From positions 15,560,231 to 15,624,230 of the forward strand of contig JARWKL010000003.1 in NCBI GenBank assembly GCA_029961685.1: DNA of 64,000 nucleotides, written 5' to 3'. The position numbers were made by a program, and so were the translations under genes. The notes under the pieces are model-generated. The model had not been told where the DNA came from, did no database searches, and saw only the letters and a list, made by a program, of their open reading frames with translations. The stretch comes from Aristolochia californica (Eukaryota > Streptophyta > Magnoliopsida > Piperales > Aristolochiaceae). Shown piece by piece: positions 45,771 to 54,595 of this stretch (positions are counted from its first letter, which is position 1; the number at the start of each line of letters is the position of its first letter).

Positions 45771-47230
45771 CTAAAACCATATCAAATCCCGCCAGTGGAA
45801 TAACAAAAAATTCCGCATTAAATGAAGTAAATCCAATGGAAAAGTTACCGCCTTACTAATCCCATAGCTAGGGACCTTCTCGCCATTGGCCACTGAGACG
45901 GTGGTTGTCGGATGAGTGTGTATCTGGAGCTGGAGATGTTGTGCGGCTGTCAAACTCAGAAAATTGTGTGTACTCCTCGAGTCGACTAGTCCCACCAGTT
46001 CGCGGTCGATGACATGAGCTCGGACTTGCATTGTAGTAGGTGATTTTTGCCCAGTATAGCATGCAAGGATATCTCTGGTGGTTCCTCTTCGATAATATCC
46101 TCTAGTTCCTCTGGATCCTCTGAATCCTCCATCTCGAGCCAAAACAATCTTTTACATTGGTGTCCGACCCGATACTGCTCATCGCAGTTATAACAGAGAT
46201 TTTTGGACCACCTTTCTGTCATCTCCGCACTCATCAATTTTTTTATAAAGCTCGGTAGGGAATTGCCAAGGCGGGGATCGGCTACCTAAGTCGTAGTCGG
46301 AGTGTGTCTGGATGGTGCTGCTATAGATGCTCCCTGAGATGAATTATAGCGGCACCCTTGCCACGTGGAGGAAGTGTTCCTCTCACTTGACCAATCCGAC
46401 TTACGTTGCTGCAGTTGTAGTAGTTGTTCCATTGCTCAGGCCATATTCATGGCATGAGCTAGATCCGTAGGCATAAGGAGTTCTACCTCTAGCCGTAAAT
46501 ACTCATTGAGACCTGATGTGAATAAGAAGACCTGCTGGTCAACCAATACCCTCTCCCCAGCACGAGCCAACTTTTCCTGGAATAGTTTCTGATATTGTTC
46601 CACTGAACCCGTTTGTCTCAATAGGACTAACTCTCCCAAGGGGTTGCTGTTGGCGGGAGGCCCAAATCTAACTGTGCATAGATTTTTAAATTCTCCCCAT
46701 GTCATTCCCGGTCTCTCTTTCTCTACTTGAGTCACCCATAACATGGCTTCTTCTGTCATATGGAAAGAGGCTAGTTGCACCTTATCCCATTCAGTAGTCC
46801 CTTGGTTCAAAAAAAAAAAATTCACATCTATGCAACCAAATTATGGGATCCACAGAACCATTGAAAGAGGGAAACTCTAACTTGGTCTACCTTGGGATTG
46901 TACCTCCATGCTGAGGTGCTTGGACAGCAGTGCGCCCAGGCCACTGCTCCCCTCTTCTATGATATGGTTGAGCAACCTCTCTCACCTATGGACTCTAATG
47001 TCTCTCTGTCCTCAACTCCTGTAGCATGCTAATGATATAATTCAACCACAAACCTTTCCCAACACTGGTTGTGCTGTTTCAAGGCTATCTTCTATCTTTT
47101 GTATCCTGATTTGGATTTCTTCATTGCTGATATAATTCCCCATGTTACCCTGCTCTGATACCAAGTTGTTACGGTCCCGGGTCATGGATCGAGTAACACG
47201 GCGTGGGAGTTGTGAATCCAGCACTGTTAC
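45771..47230 (-). pseudogene. gag: gypsy-F gag, zinc knuckle and protease
   Basis: The frame opens within the LTR (RVTRSMTRDRNNLVSEQGNMG), reads through the primer site and continues EEIQIRIQKIEDSLE. After breaks, gag core 46436-46825 shows WGEFKNLCTVRFGPPAN and EQYQKLFQEKLARAGE. The knuckle LCYNCDEQYRVGHQCKRLFW is at about 46130-46200. The protease reads LVDSRSTHNFLSLTAAQHLQ (DSG changed to DSR) near 45960. Confidence 0.8.
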
Positions 47231-48053
47231 TGAGTTGCTGGATTCGGTAAGGAGGGTTAAAGGTCCCTTCTTTGGGTACTCTTCCACCAGTGATCAGTCT
47301 CCCTTTTTATGATCTCATTCTAGTGCTAAAGTTGTAGCTAGAATGGAAGTAATTCAGGTGGAGAAAGAATGGAGAAATTCCTGTTTTGCTCACGTTAATC
47401 AGGGTTTCAACCCTGATTTGATGCAGCTCATTCTATGACTTGAAGACCTAGCTTGATGAGTCAGCCTTGGCTCACATTGGTGGCTGTCCTTGCTCTATTT
47501 TCGTGATGAATTCCCAGCAAGAAGAGTTTCTCTAACCCTTCACGTGAAAGAACCAGAATTACTCCTCTTTTGCTGCTTGTCAAGAGGGGATTGAACCCAA
47601 CTTCTTGTTGACGCTGGTGATGAGAGAAGATCCTCTCTTTGGGCTCGGAAAAGGGGAAGGAAGCTCCTTTTCTTAGTATGGATGATGAGGGATGAATTTA
47701 GGTGAAGATGGATGGCAATGGAGGGTGAAGGATAGGTTGGATTTTTGGAGTAAACCCTAAACATGAGATCAAGAGGTGATCTCACCCTGTTTAGACTAGG
47801 TTATTCTAAAATCTCAAAGCTTACCTATTTCATTCATACCTTTCCCTTAAATAGGTCACGTCAAGGAGTTTAGGGTTAGGGTTACAATAATTCCCCATAA
47901 TGCCCTTACATATAAAGTAATTAGAAATAACTCCTACTTAAAACAATATAAGAAATAAATCCTACTCAAAGAAATATAAGAATTAAATCCTATTGAGTGA
48001 GTTGTTGTTGTCTTCTTCGTTGTGTGACTCGGTGTGCTATTGAGTCCACAACA
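47167..48053 (-). repeat. 5' LTR of gypsy-F
   Basis: The minus strand starts TGTTGTGGACTCAATAGCAC and ends GACCGTAACA, three bases before the primer site. TATA-like ATTTAAGGGAAAGG is present in the middle. It also encodes the first gag residues. Confidence 0.87.
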
Positions 48054-48300
48054 TGTGGGTTGGAACTTCTTCCCCTAGTCATATCATATAGCCTATGAGA
48101 TAAATTTTCGATTTGTACATGTACCTATTGGGCCACCCTACTGTCCAGCAATGTAACCAAACGTTCTTCAGATTCTTCTTGCCATGCTGCTGCTCTTGCG
48201 TCACTCTGTTCTCTCTCATCATGTTGCATTTCTTTGATACTTGGTAGCAACTCGGCATTGTTGGATGATTCTCATATACTAACCTACTTTAATACCAACG
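48054..48300 (-). pseudogene. gag: gypsy-E gag, N-terminal part
   Basis: Continues from the LTR-coded ITRSMVRDHNTLVLK through the primer site and meets a stop at once; further fragments resemble a gag coiled region. It joins to 41930 once gypsy-F is removed. Confidence 0.6.
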
Positions 48301-48775
48301 TGTTATGGTCTCTGACCATGGACCGAGTGATTCGACGATAGGAGATGTTTTCTTGTGAATCAAGGCCGAAGCAGGAAGTTGGGATCTTTCTGGCCTACCT
48401 ATGGTGGTGGTTTTGTAAGGAACAACATAATAGAGAGAGAAGGGCGAACGTGAGGTAGGAGAGGGAAATCAGACTCGTCGAAAGGAGGCTGCACCTTGGG
48501 TTTCAGGGGAACGCCGACCCTGGTTCATTGAAGGAGAACTCAGACCCTTTGATTAATTTTCTACTTGCCTTCATTCCCATTCGTGAGCTCCTTTAAAGCC
48601 TAATCCCGCCAAGGCTCAAGATAGAAGTTTTTACCATAATGCCATTGTTGGCTTACATGCTATGAATTACTGAAATAAGAAAACATATAACGCCTAAGTA
48701 ACTTGATCGTTCCACTGAGTCACTACTCATTCACATCGCCTCTAGATGACTCGTCCTGCAATGGAGTTTGTAACA
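48301..48775 (-). repeat. 5' LTR of gypsy-E
   Basis: Pairs with 36009-36459 with visible substitutions, and has an extra ~24 bases (around GAGCTCCTTTAAAGCC at 48583-48600) not present in the other copy. Confidence 0.85.
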
Positions 48776-49079
48776 GCATTCTTGTGTCTATACTCCCCAA
48801 AAAAATGGGGTTGTAGAGCACAGACACCGCCACATTGCTTTGAGAAAATCCACTCCCTCAAATTCAGCCCTAGTGATTCCTTTTGTTTTTCCCCCGATCC
48901 TTACCTACTAGTCCAACAACCATTACCACTGACTCTAGTTTCTCCTCCTCCATCTTCTGCTAGTCCTCCTCTCGAACCTATTTTCCATTGTTCCTAATGT
49001 CCTCATTACCCTCCCACGACTTTATGTGACTATGTTTGCAAACAAGTGACGTCTCCCGATCATTTGTCGCCTTTGTCAT
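48776..49079 (+). pseudogene. copia-D integrase end and linker
   Basis: Resumes HSCVYTPQKNGVVEHRHRHIA, completing the integrase motif broken at 36008, then the Ser/Pro-rich linker between integrase and RT, up to the copia-C insertion at 49080. Confidence 0.8.
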
Positions 49080-49370
49080 TGTTGGAAGATGGGCCCAAGC
49101 CCACATGACCAAGGAAGGCCCACACATCCAAGTGTGTTAGAAGATAAGCTCAACCCATAAGACCAAGGAAACCCCACACATCTAAGAGATGTAGAAGTTG
49201 GGTTCAAGTCCATAGATCAAGGAGAAGGCCCATAGGCCCACATAGTGATGGCAAGATGGTAAATAAAGATTTATCTCATAGAGTTGGCATTGATGTATTT
49301 AGGTTAAGTTCTGGGACATAATTGTAATTTTATAGGTTTATTAATCTATAAATTGAGATTCAGGGTTAGG

Positions 49371-49744
49371 TGTTATGGACTCCATAGCATCAAGAGTGGC
49401 TAACCGGAGAAGAGAATAGATGGAGTAAACTTGTATTTCAATATCTTAGGGGTTTAATTGTAATTTGAAGTTCCATAAGGGTCTAATTGTAATTATAGAA
49501 CCTTTGATGTTTTCCTTGACCTATTTAGGGCGTCAAGTGAAGTAATGAAGACAAGCATTGAGTATTAGTCTAAATGAGATCAGGTTCTCTCTCAAAAGAG
49601 GCCTAACGTGAGAGCTCCTTTCAAGGCTCACGTCCTTCACCATTGGGCGTTCCAAGAACCCCAAATCCTTCCCTTCCTCATCATTCAATCTGGAAGCTAG
49701 AGGAGATCGCCGGGTGACTCGATCCATGGCTAGAGAGCCTAACA
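49371..49744 (+). repeat. 5' LTR of gypsy-J
   Basis: TGTTATGGACTCC to GCCTAACA. The TATA-like CCTATTTAGGG occurs at about 49519-49530. Its last 19 bases contain the probable ATG of gag-pol (49726). Confidence 0.95.
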
Positions 49745-52700
49745 ACGTGGTATCAGACAGGACCACCCTTGGTGATTCCTCTTCACCTGCAGAAATTCGA
49801 AATTTTGTGGAAGAAAACCATGCTGGTCTACAATCTCAAATCAATGGCTTGGAGGGAAAATTCCAGATGTTGCTGTCACGCATGGAGGAAGGCTTCACCC
49901 AGCTCTCAGTCCAGATGGCATCCTCCTCACGTCCAGCAGATCCCCTCAACCCTCTTCCAACACCTCCACCTCCTCCCCTGCGCCAAACACCTCAACCTCG
50001 TGGGGGCCTCAATCCAGCCCCTCCTACCGTGCCAAGGTACACAAAGCTTGATTTTCCAACGTATGATGGGTCCTCTGACCCTTTAATGTGGTTGCACAGG
50101 TGTGATCATTTCTTTTCCAATCAAGGAACTCTGCCCGAAGGCAAGGTTCAATTGGCCGCCTTCCACATGCTCGATGAAGCGCTTATGTGGTTTCATCAAT
50201 TCAAAAACGAATTCATGGTCTATGATTGGGAATTTTTCAAAGAAAATTGTATGCTACGGTTTGGTCCTCCGCTTCGCAGCAACCCAGTTGGGGATTTGGT
50301 CAATCTAAAACAGAGTGGAACTATAGAACAATATCAGAAATTGTTCCAAGAAAAACTTGCTCGTGCAAGTCATTTGGTCCGACCTGAACTTTATGTCAAT
50401 TTGTTCACGGCTGGCCTGGTAGAACCCCTTCGCCTAGAAGTGGAATTGGAAGCCCCCACCTCCCTAGCCCACGCAATGAATTTGGCAAGAGCATTGGACA
50501 CCAAACAGCGCCTCTTCCGTGAGTCCTTAAACAAACGTCCTCCTTGGCAACCTCGCCCACAGCCCCATGGCCCTTATCCCACTCACCCCAGGCCTCCTCC
50601 CACCCAACCATCACCACCACCACCAGCCTTTACACCCCCACCTGGTTTTATCAAACGTCTGACAAAAGCCGAAATTGATCAGAGGAGGGCTCAAGGCCTA
50701 TGTTTCAATTGTGATGAGAAATTCGTCAAGGGCCATCTATGCAAAAGACTATTTTGGGTAGAAATAGAAGACCCCTCAGAGGATGACTTTCAGGAGGATA
50801 TGGACCAAACCGAGGAGGAAACACCAGAAATCTCCCTCCATGCCATGACCGGCCTGCATAGCACAAATACCATGCAGGTCCATGCCACCTTGAAACATCA
50901 TATTCTGCTAGCACTCGTGGACTCAGGCAGCACACATAATTTTATAAGCAGCCAGGCAGCACAACAGTTGGGTTTATCACTACAGCAGAAATCAGGCATA
51001 TCAGTCTCAGTGGCTAATGGTGACAAGGTCACCACCGTGGGGTTCAGTTCAGCAGTGCCCTTTACTATTGAAGGTCACTCCTTTGTAGCAGATTTTTTGG
51101 TCATACCGTTGGCTGGGTTTGACCTTGTCTTGGGCATTAAATGGCTACAGCGATTGGGTCCGATCTTATGGGATTTCCAATCCCTGACCATGAGTTTTAA
51201 CCAGGACACCCATCCGATCACCCTCCATGGCAATAGCGCCCAGAGGCCATGCAGCCTCCACACACTTTCGGTGGATACTTCAAAAGGGGATAACTTAGCT
51301 TCATTGTTGGCCGAATATGCTGATTTATTTCAGGCACCTGCCGACCTTCCTCCTATCAGAGTGTGTGATCACAGAATTCGTTTGAAGATGGGCACAGAAC
51401 CAGTGGTAGTGCGTCCCTACCGCTATCCCCATGTGCAAAAAGATGAGATAGAACGTCAATGTCAACAAATGCTACAACAAGGTATTATTCAGCCTAGTCG
51501 TTCTCCTTTTTCATCCCCGGTATTGCTGGTAAAGAAATCAGATAAATCTTGGCGCTTTTGTGTGGATTACCGTGACCTCAATGCTCGCACCATCAAAGAT
51601 AAATTTCCAATTCCAGTGGTCGATGAATTATTGGATGAGTTACACGGCTCTCAATTATTTACAAAGTTGGACTTAAAATCAGGCTACCATCAGATTCGGG
51701 TTTATTCAGAGGATATCGAAAAAACTGCCTTCCGCACCCACCATGGTCACTACGAGTTCTTGGTGATGCCATTTGGGCTATCCAATGCCCCGTCCACCTT
51801 TCAAGCGCTTATGAACCAGGTATTTCGCCCTTTCTTACGGAAGCATGTCTTAGTTTTTTTTGACGATATACTGGTCTATAGCAAAACTTGGGCAGCACAC
51901 TTGCATCAATTGAGACAGGTTTTCACCATTCTCCGAGCACACCATTTATTTCTCAATCGTGCCAAATGTGACTTTGCCACATCCGAAGTAGCTTATTTGG
52001 GGCATGTGATATCAGCATCCGGGGTGAAACCAGACTTCAGCAAGATACAATCGGTGATGGATTGGCCCACACCTCACACCGTTACTGCTTTGAAAGGGTT
52101 CCTTGGTCTCGCAGGGTATTATAGAAAATTTATCAAAGACTACGGTCACCTGGCAGCACCATTGCATAATTTACTGAAGAAACATGCCTTTCAGTGGTCT
52201 CAGTTGGCAGACTCCTCATTTAACAACTTAAAACAGGCATTAGCGTCAGCACCAGTTCTCCAATTGCCCAACTTTGCCGAACATTTCATTATAGAATGCG
52301 ATGCATCCGGGGGAGGGATTGGTGCCGTCTTGCAGCAACAGGGTCACCCTATTGCCTATTTCAGCCGCCATCTCGCTCCTCACCATCACAAGTTAGCCAC
52401 GTATGAAAGGGAACTTATCGGTTTGGCCAAAGCGGTGCAGCATTGGAGGCCGTATCTGTGGGGCAGACCTTTTGTGATCCGGACAGACCACTGTAGCCTC
52501 AAATATTTATTGGAGCAGCGCCTTACTACCTCCCCACAACAACATTGGCTCAGCAAATTAATGGGATTCGATTTTCAGGTGGAATACAAACCGGGTTATC
52601 TCAACAGGGCAGCAGACGCTTTGTCACGCCGGGAACTAGAGGAGTCACACTTGCACGCATTGAGCCACCCCAAGTCGCCCTTGCTGGACACAATCCGTCA

Positions 52701-54156
52701 GGATACTAGCCATCATCCAGATCTCCTTGAGTTACAAGCTCAAATCGCAAACCATTCCAAGGACAAGAACTGGACACTACAGGACGGTCTCATTCTGTAT
52801 AAAGGACGCATATATCTTCATCCTTCGTCGGTACTCATTCCTGCCATTATTGCCTCCTTTCATGATAGTACACATGAGGGCCAGCAGAAAACATACTTCC
52901 GCCTCAGTCGGGAATTTTATTGGAGCGGTATGAAGCGGGTCATTGTGGAGTATGTTGCAGCGTGCCAGATCTGTCAGAGGAATAAGTCAGAATCCTTACA
53001 ACCAGCCGGCTTGCTCCAGCCACTTCCACTTCCTTCACAGGTATGGGCAGATCTATCAATGGATTTTATCGATGGTCTTCCTCCTTCTGCAGGGAAATCT
53101 GTTATTTTTGTTGTGGTAGACCGGTTCTCCAAATATGCCCACTTTATGGCCCTCAGCCATCCGTATACAGCCACACAGGTCGCTCAGCTCTTCATGGATA
53201 ATATTGTCCGTCTCCATGGCCTTCCGGAGACCATCACCAGCGACCGTGATGCTATCTTCACCAGTAAATTCTGGGGGGAACTCTTTAAGCTCCATGGTTC
53301 TAAGTTAGCTTTTTCTTCAGCATACCACCCTCAAACAGACGGCCAGACAGAGGTGGTTAACCGCACCTTGGGTATGTATTTGCGGTGCTTTGTGGGGGAC
53401 ACGCCCCGACTGTGGGTTCGTTGGTTAGCATGGGCGGAGTATTGTTATAATACCTCCTACCACACCGCCTTGGGTACTACCCCTTTTCAAGTTGTTTATG
53501 GACGCGAACCTCCGCGACTACTTTCTTATGAAACGGGGTCTTCTCGGGTAGAAGCATTGGACCAGGCCTTGGCCGACAGAGATGCAATGCTTGCTCAAGC
53601 CCGCCTTCAGTTACAACGTGCACAAGCAACTATGAAGCATACTTATGACAAAGGACACCGTCCCCTTACCTTTGCACCTGGAGAATTTGTTTGGCTCAAA
53701 CTTCAGCCATATCGCCAACTTTCTCTAGCAGCCATCAAACGCCATAAGCTCTCTCCAAAATTTTATGGGCCATTCCAGATCACGCAACGTATTGGCACTG
53801 TGGCGTATCGTTTGAAACTACCACCAGACGCCAAGCTCCATGACGTCTTCCACGTCTCCCTTCTCAAGCCGTTCAAGGGAGACTCACCACTGCTGCATAC
53901 CCCTTTGCCTCCTCTCAAAGATGGCAGGTCCATGCCCACGCCTGCTCAGATCCTTCAAGCCAGGCGAGTTAACAACGCTTGGGAAGTGTTGGTTCGGTGG
54001 ACTGACAAGGAATTGATAGAAGCCTCTTGGGAGACCCTCGAGTCCTTCCAGACTCTATTTCCCACTTTCGAGCTTGAGGACAAGCTCTTTCTTCAGGAGG
54101 GGGGTGATGTTATGGACTCCATAGCATCAAGAGTGGCTAACCGGAGAAGAGAATAG
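49726..54156 (+). CDS. gag-pol: gypsy-J gag-pol polyprotein with chromodomain
   Basis: About 1476 codons from the ATG at 49726 (MAREPNNVVSD); the frame is open a little further upstream, with an in-frame GTG at 49714. Residues (approx.): gag 1-320 (PRYTKLDFPTYDGSSDPLMW, EQYQKLFQEKLARAS); knuckle 323-340 (CFNCDEKFVKGHLC); protease 397-408 (LVDSGSTHNFIS); RT 560-760 (FCVDYRDLNART, FFDDILVYS with both catalytic Asp); RNase H 855-960 (ECDASGGGIGAVL, RTDHCSLKYLLEQ); integrase HHCC 1045-1085 (HDSTHEGQQ, CQICQRNK) and core D/D/E (SMDFIDG, SDRDAIFTS, TDGQTEVVN); chromodomain about 1400-1455 (WEVLVRWTDKELIEASWETL). All catalytic residues I can check are present. The frame begins in the 5' LTR, crosses the primer site and ends 49 bases inside the 3' LTR. 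Proteolysis would release the parts. Confidence 0.95.
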   Translation: MAREPNNVVSDRTTLGDSSSPAEIRNFVEENHAGLQSQINGLEGKFQMLLSRMEEGFTQLSVQMASSSRPADPLNPLPTPPPPPLRQTPQPRGGLNPAPPTVPRYTKLDFPTYDGSSDPLMWLHRCDHFFSNQGTLPEGKVQLAAFHMLDEALMWFHQFKNEFMVYDWEFFKENCMLRFGPPLRSNPVGDLVNLKQSGTIEQYQKLFQEKLARASHLVRPELYVNLFTAGLVEPLRLEVELEAPTSLAHAMNLARALDTKQRLFRESLNKRPPWQPRPQPHGPYPTHPRPPPTQPSPPPPAFTPPPGFIKRLTKAEIDQRRAQGLCFNCDEKFVKGHLCKRLFWVEIEDPSEDDFQEDMDQTEEETPEISLHAMTGLHSTNTMQVHATLKHHILLALVDSGSTHNFISSQAAQQLGLSLQQKSGISVSVANGDKVTTVGFSSAVPFTIEGHSFVADFLVIPLAGFDLVLGIKWLQRLGPILWDFQSLTMSFNQDTHPITLHGNSAQRPCSLHTLSVDTSKGDNLASLLAEYADLFQAPADLPPIRVCDHRIRLKMGTEPVVVRPYRYPHVQKDEIERQCQQMLQQGIIQPSRSPFSSPVLLVKKSDKSWRFCVDYRDLNARTIKDKFPIPVVDELLDELHGSQLFTKLDLKSGYHQIRVYSEDIEKTAFRTHHGHYEFLVMPFGLSNAPSTFQALMNQVFRPFLRKHVLVFFDDILVYSKTWAAHLHQLRQVFTILRAHHLFLNRAKCDFATSEVAYLGHVISASGVKPDFSKIQSVMDWPTPHTVTALKGFLGLAGYYRKFIKDYGHLAAPLHNLLKKHAFQWSQLADSSFNNLKQALASAPVLQLPNFAEHFIIECDASGGGIGAVLQQQGHPIAYFSRHLAPHHHKLATYERELIGLAKAVQHWRPYLWGRPFVIRTDHCSLKYLLEQRLTTSPQQHWLSKLMGFDFQVEYKPGYLNRAADALSRRELEESHLHALSHPKSPLLDTIRQDTSHHPDLLELQAQIANHSKDKNWTLQDGLILYKGRIYLHPSSVLIPAIIASFHDSTHEGQQKTYFRLSREFYWSGMKRVIVEYVAACQICQRNKSESLQPAGLLQPLPLPSQVWADLSMDFIDGLPPSAGKSVIFVVVDRFSKYAHFMALSHPYTATQVAQLFMDNIVRLHGLPETITSDRDAIFTSKFWGELFKLHGSKLAFSSAYHPQTDGQTEVVNRTLGMYLRCFVGDTPRLWVRWLAWAEYCYNTSYHTALGTTPFQVVYGREPPRLLSYETGSSRVEALDQALADRDAMLAQARLQLQRAQATMKHTYDKGHRPLTFAPGEFVWLKLQPYRQLSLAAIKRHKLSPKFYGPFQITQRIGTVAYRLKLPPDAKLHDVFHVSLLKPFKGDSPLLHTPLPPLKDGRSMPTPAQILQARRVNNAWEVLVRWTDKELIEASWETLESFQTLFPTFELEDKLFLQEGGDVMDSIASRVANRRRE
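49748..49759 (+). other. Primer-binding site of gypsy-J
   Basis: TGGTATCAGACA, matching initiator tRNA-Met complement for ten bases, after a three-base gap from the LTR. It is translated as part of gag (VVSD). Confidence 0.85.
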
Positions 54157-54481
54157 ATGGAGTAAACTTGTATTTCAATATCTTAGGGGTTTAATTGTAA
54201 TTTGAAGTTCCATAAGGGTCTAATTGTAATTATAGAACCTTTGATGTTTTCCTTGACCTATTTAGGGCGTCAAGTGAAGTAATGAAGACAAGCATTGAGT
54301 ATTAGTCTAAATGAGATCAGGTTCTCTCTCAAAAGAGGCCTAACGTGAGAGCTCCTTTCAAGGCTCACGTCCTTCACCATTGGGCGTTCCAAGAACCCCA
54401 AATCCTTCCCTTCCTCATCATTCAATCTGGAAGCTAGAGGAGATCGCCGGGTGACTCGATCCATGGCTAGAGAGCCTAACA
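54108..54481 (+). repeat. 3' LTR of gypsy-J
   Basis: Identical by eye to the 5' LTR. Its first 49 bases encode the C-terminus of pol (MDSIASRVANRRRE). Confidence 0.95.
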
Positions 54482-54595
54482 TTAGGACATAAGTTTATAA
54501 CCTCTTCTTCCTTCTATTTTCTCCGAATATGTCGTCTCTCTTTTTCTCCATGAGCTAAATCTATAAAGTCCTGAAAATCAATATGGTATCAGAGC

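Larger units (their letters stand above)
41931..48053 (-). mobile_element. Ty3-gypsy chromovirus gypsy-F, minus strand
   Basis: The right LTR is complete, 47167-48053 (887 bp); the left LTR 41931-42794 (864 bp) lacks its outermost ~24 bases. The primer site TGGTATCAGAGC is the complement of 47152-47163. The LTRs look about 97 percent alike by eye. There is no 5-bp duplication; instead 58 bases of gypsy-E gag (41876-41933 and 48054-48111) occur on both sides. Domains run in full order from gag to chromodomain with a modest number of stops. Confidence 0.87.
36009..48775 (-). mobile_element. Ty3-gypsy chromovirus gypsy-E, minus strand, with nested G and F
   Basis: LTRs 36009-36459 (451 bp) and 48301-48775 (475 bp). 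A degenerate primer site (TGGTATTAAAG, complement of 48287-48297) lies three bases inside the right LTR. The flanks ACATT and GCATT form a 5-bp duplication with one change, and removal restores the copia-D integrase motif SCVYTPQKNGVVE. Minus-strand order is gag (48300-48054 and 41930-41004), protease (39040-38510), RT (38490-37700), integrase and chromodomain. Most of RNase H is deleted. The LTRs differ visibly, so this is older than gypsy-F and gypsy-J. Confidence 0.87.
49371..54481 (+). mobile_element. Intact young Ty3-gypsy chromovirus gypsy-J
   Basis: LTRs 49371-49744 and 54108-54481, both 374 bp; reading them side by side I find no difference. Perfect target duplication TTAGG (49366-49370, 54482-54486). 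Primer site TGGTATCAGACAGG at 49748, three bases inside the LTR; polypurine tract CAGGAGGGGGGTGA (54094-54107). A single uninterrupted gag-pol frame fills the interior. It lies inside the 5' LTR of copia-C and is the youngest insertion recognised in the window. Confidence 0.95.

Noticed and set aside
50405..53295. Antisense and alternate-frame ORFs across gypsy-J
   Set aside because: Shadows of the long gag-pol frame.
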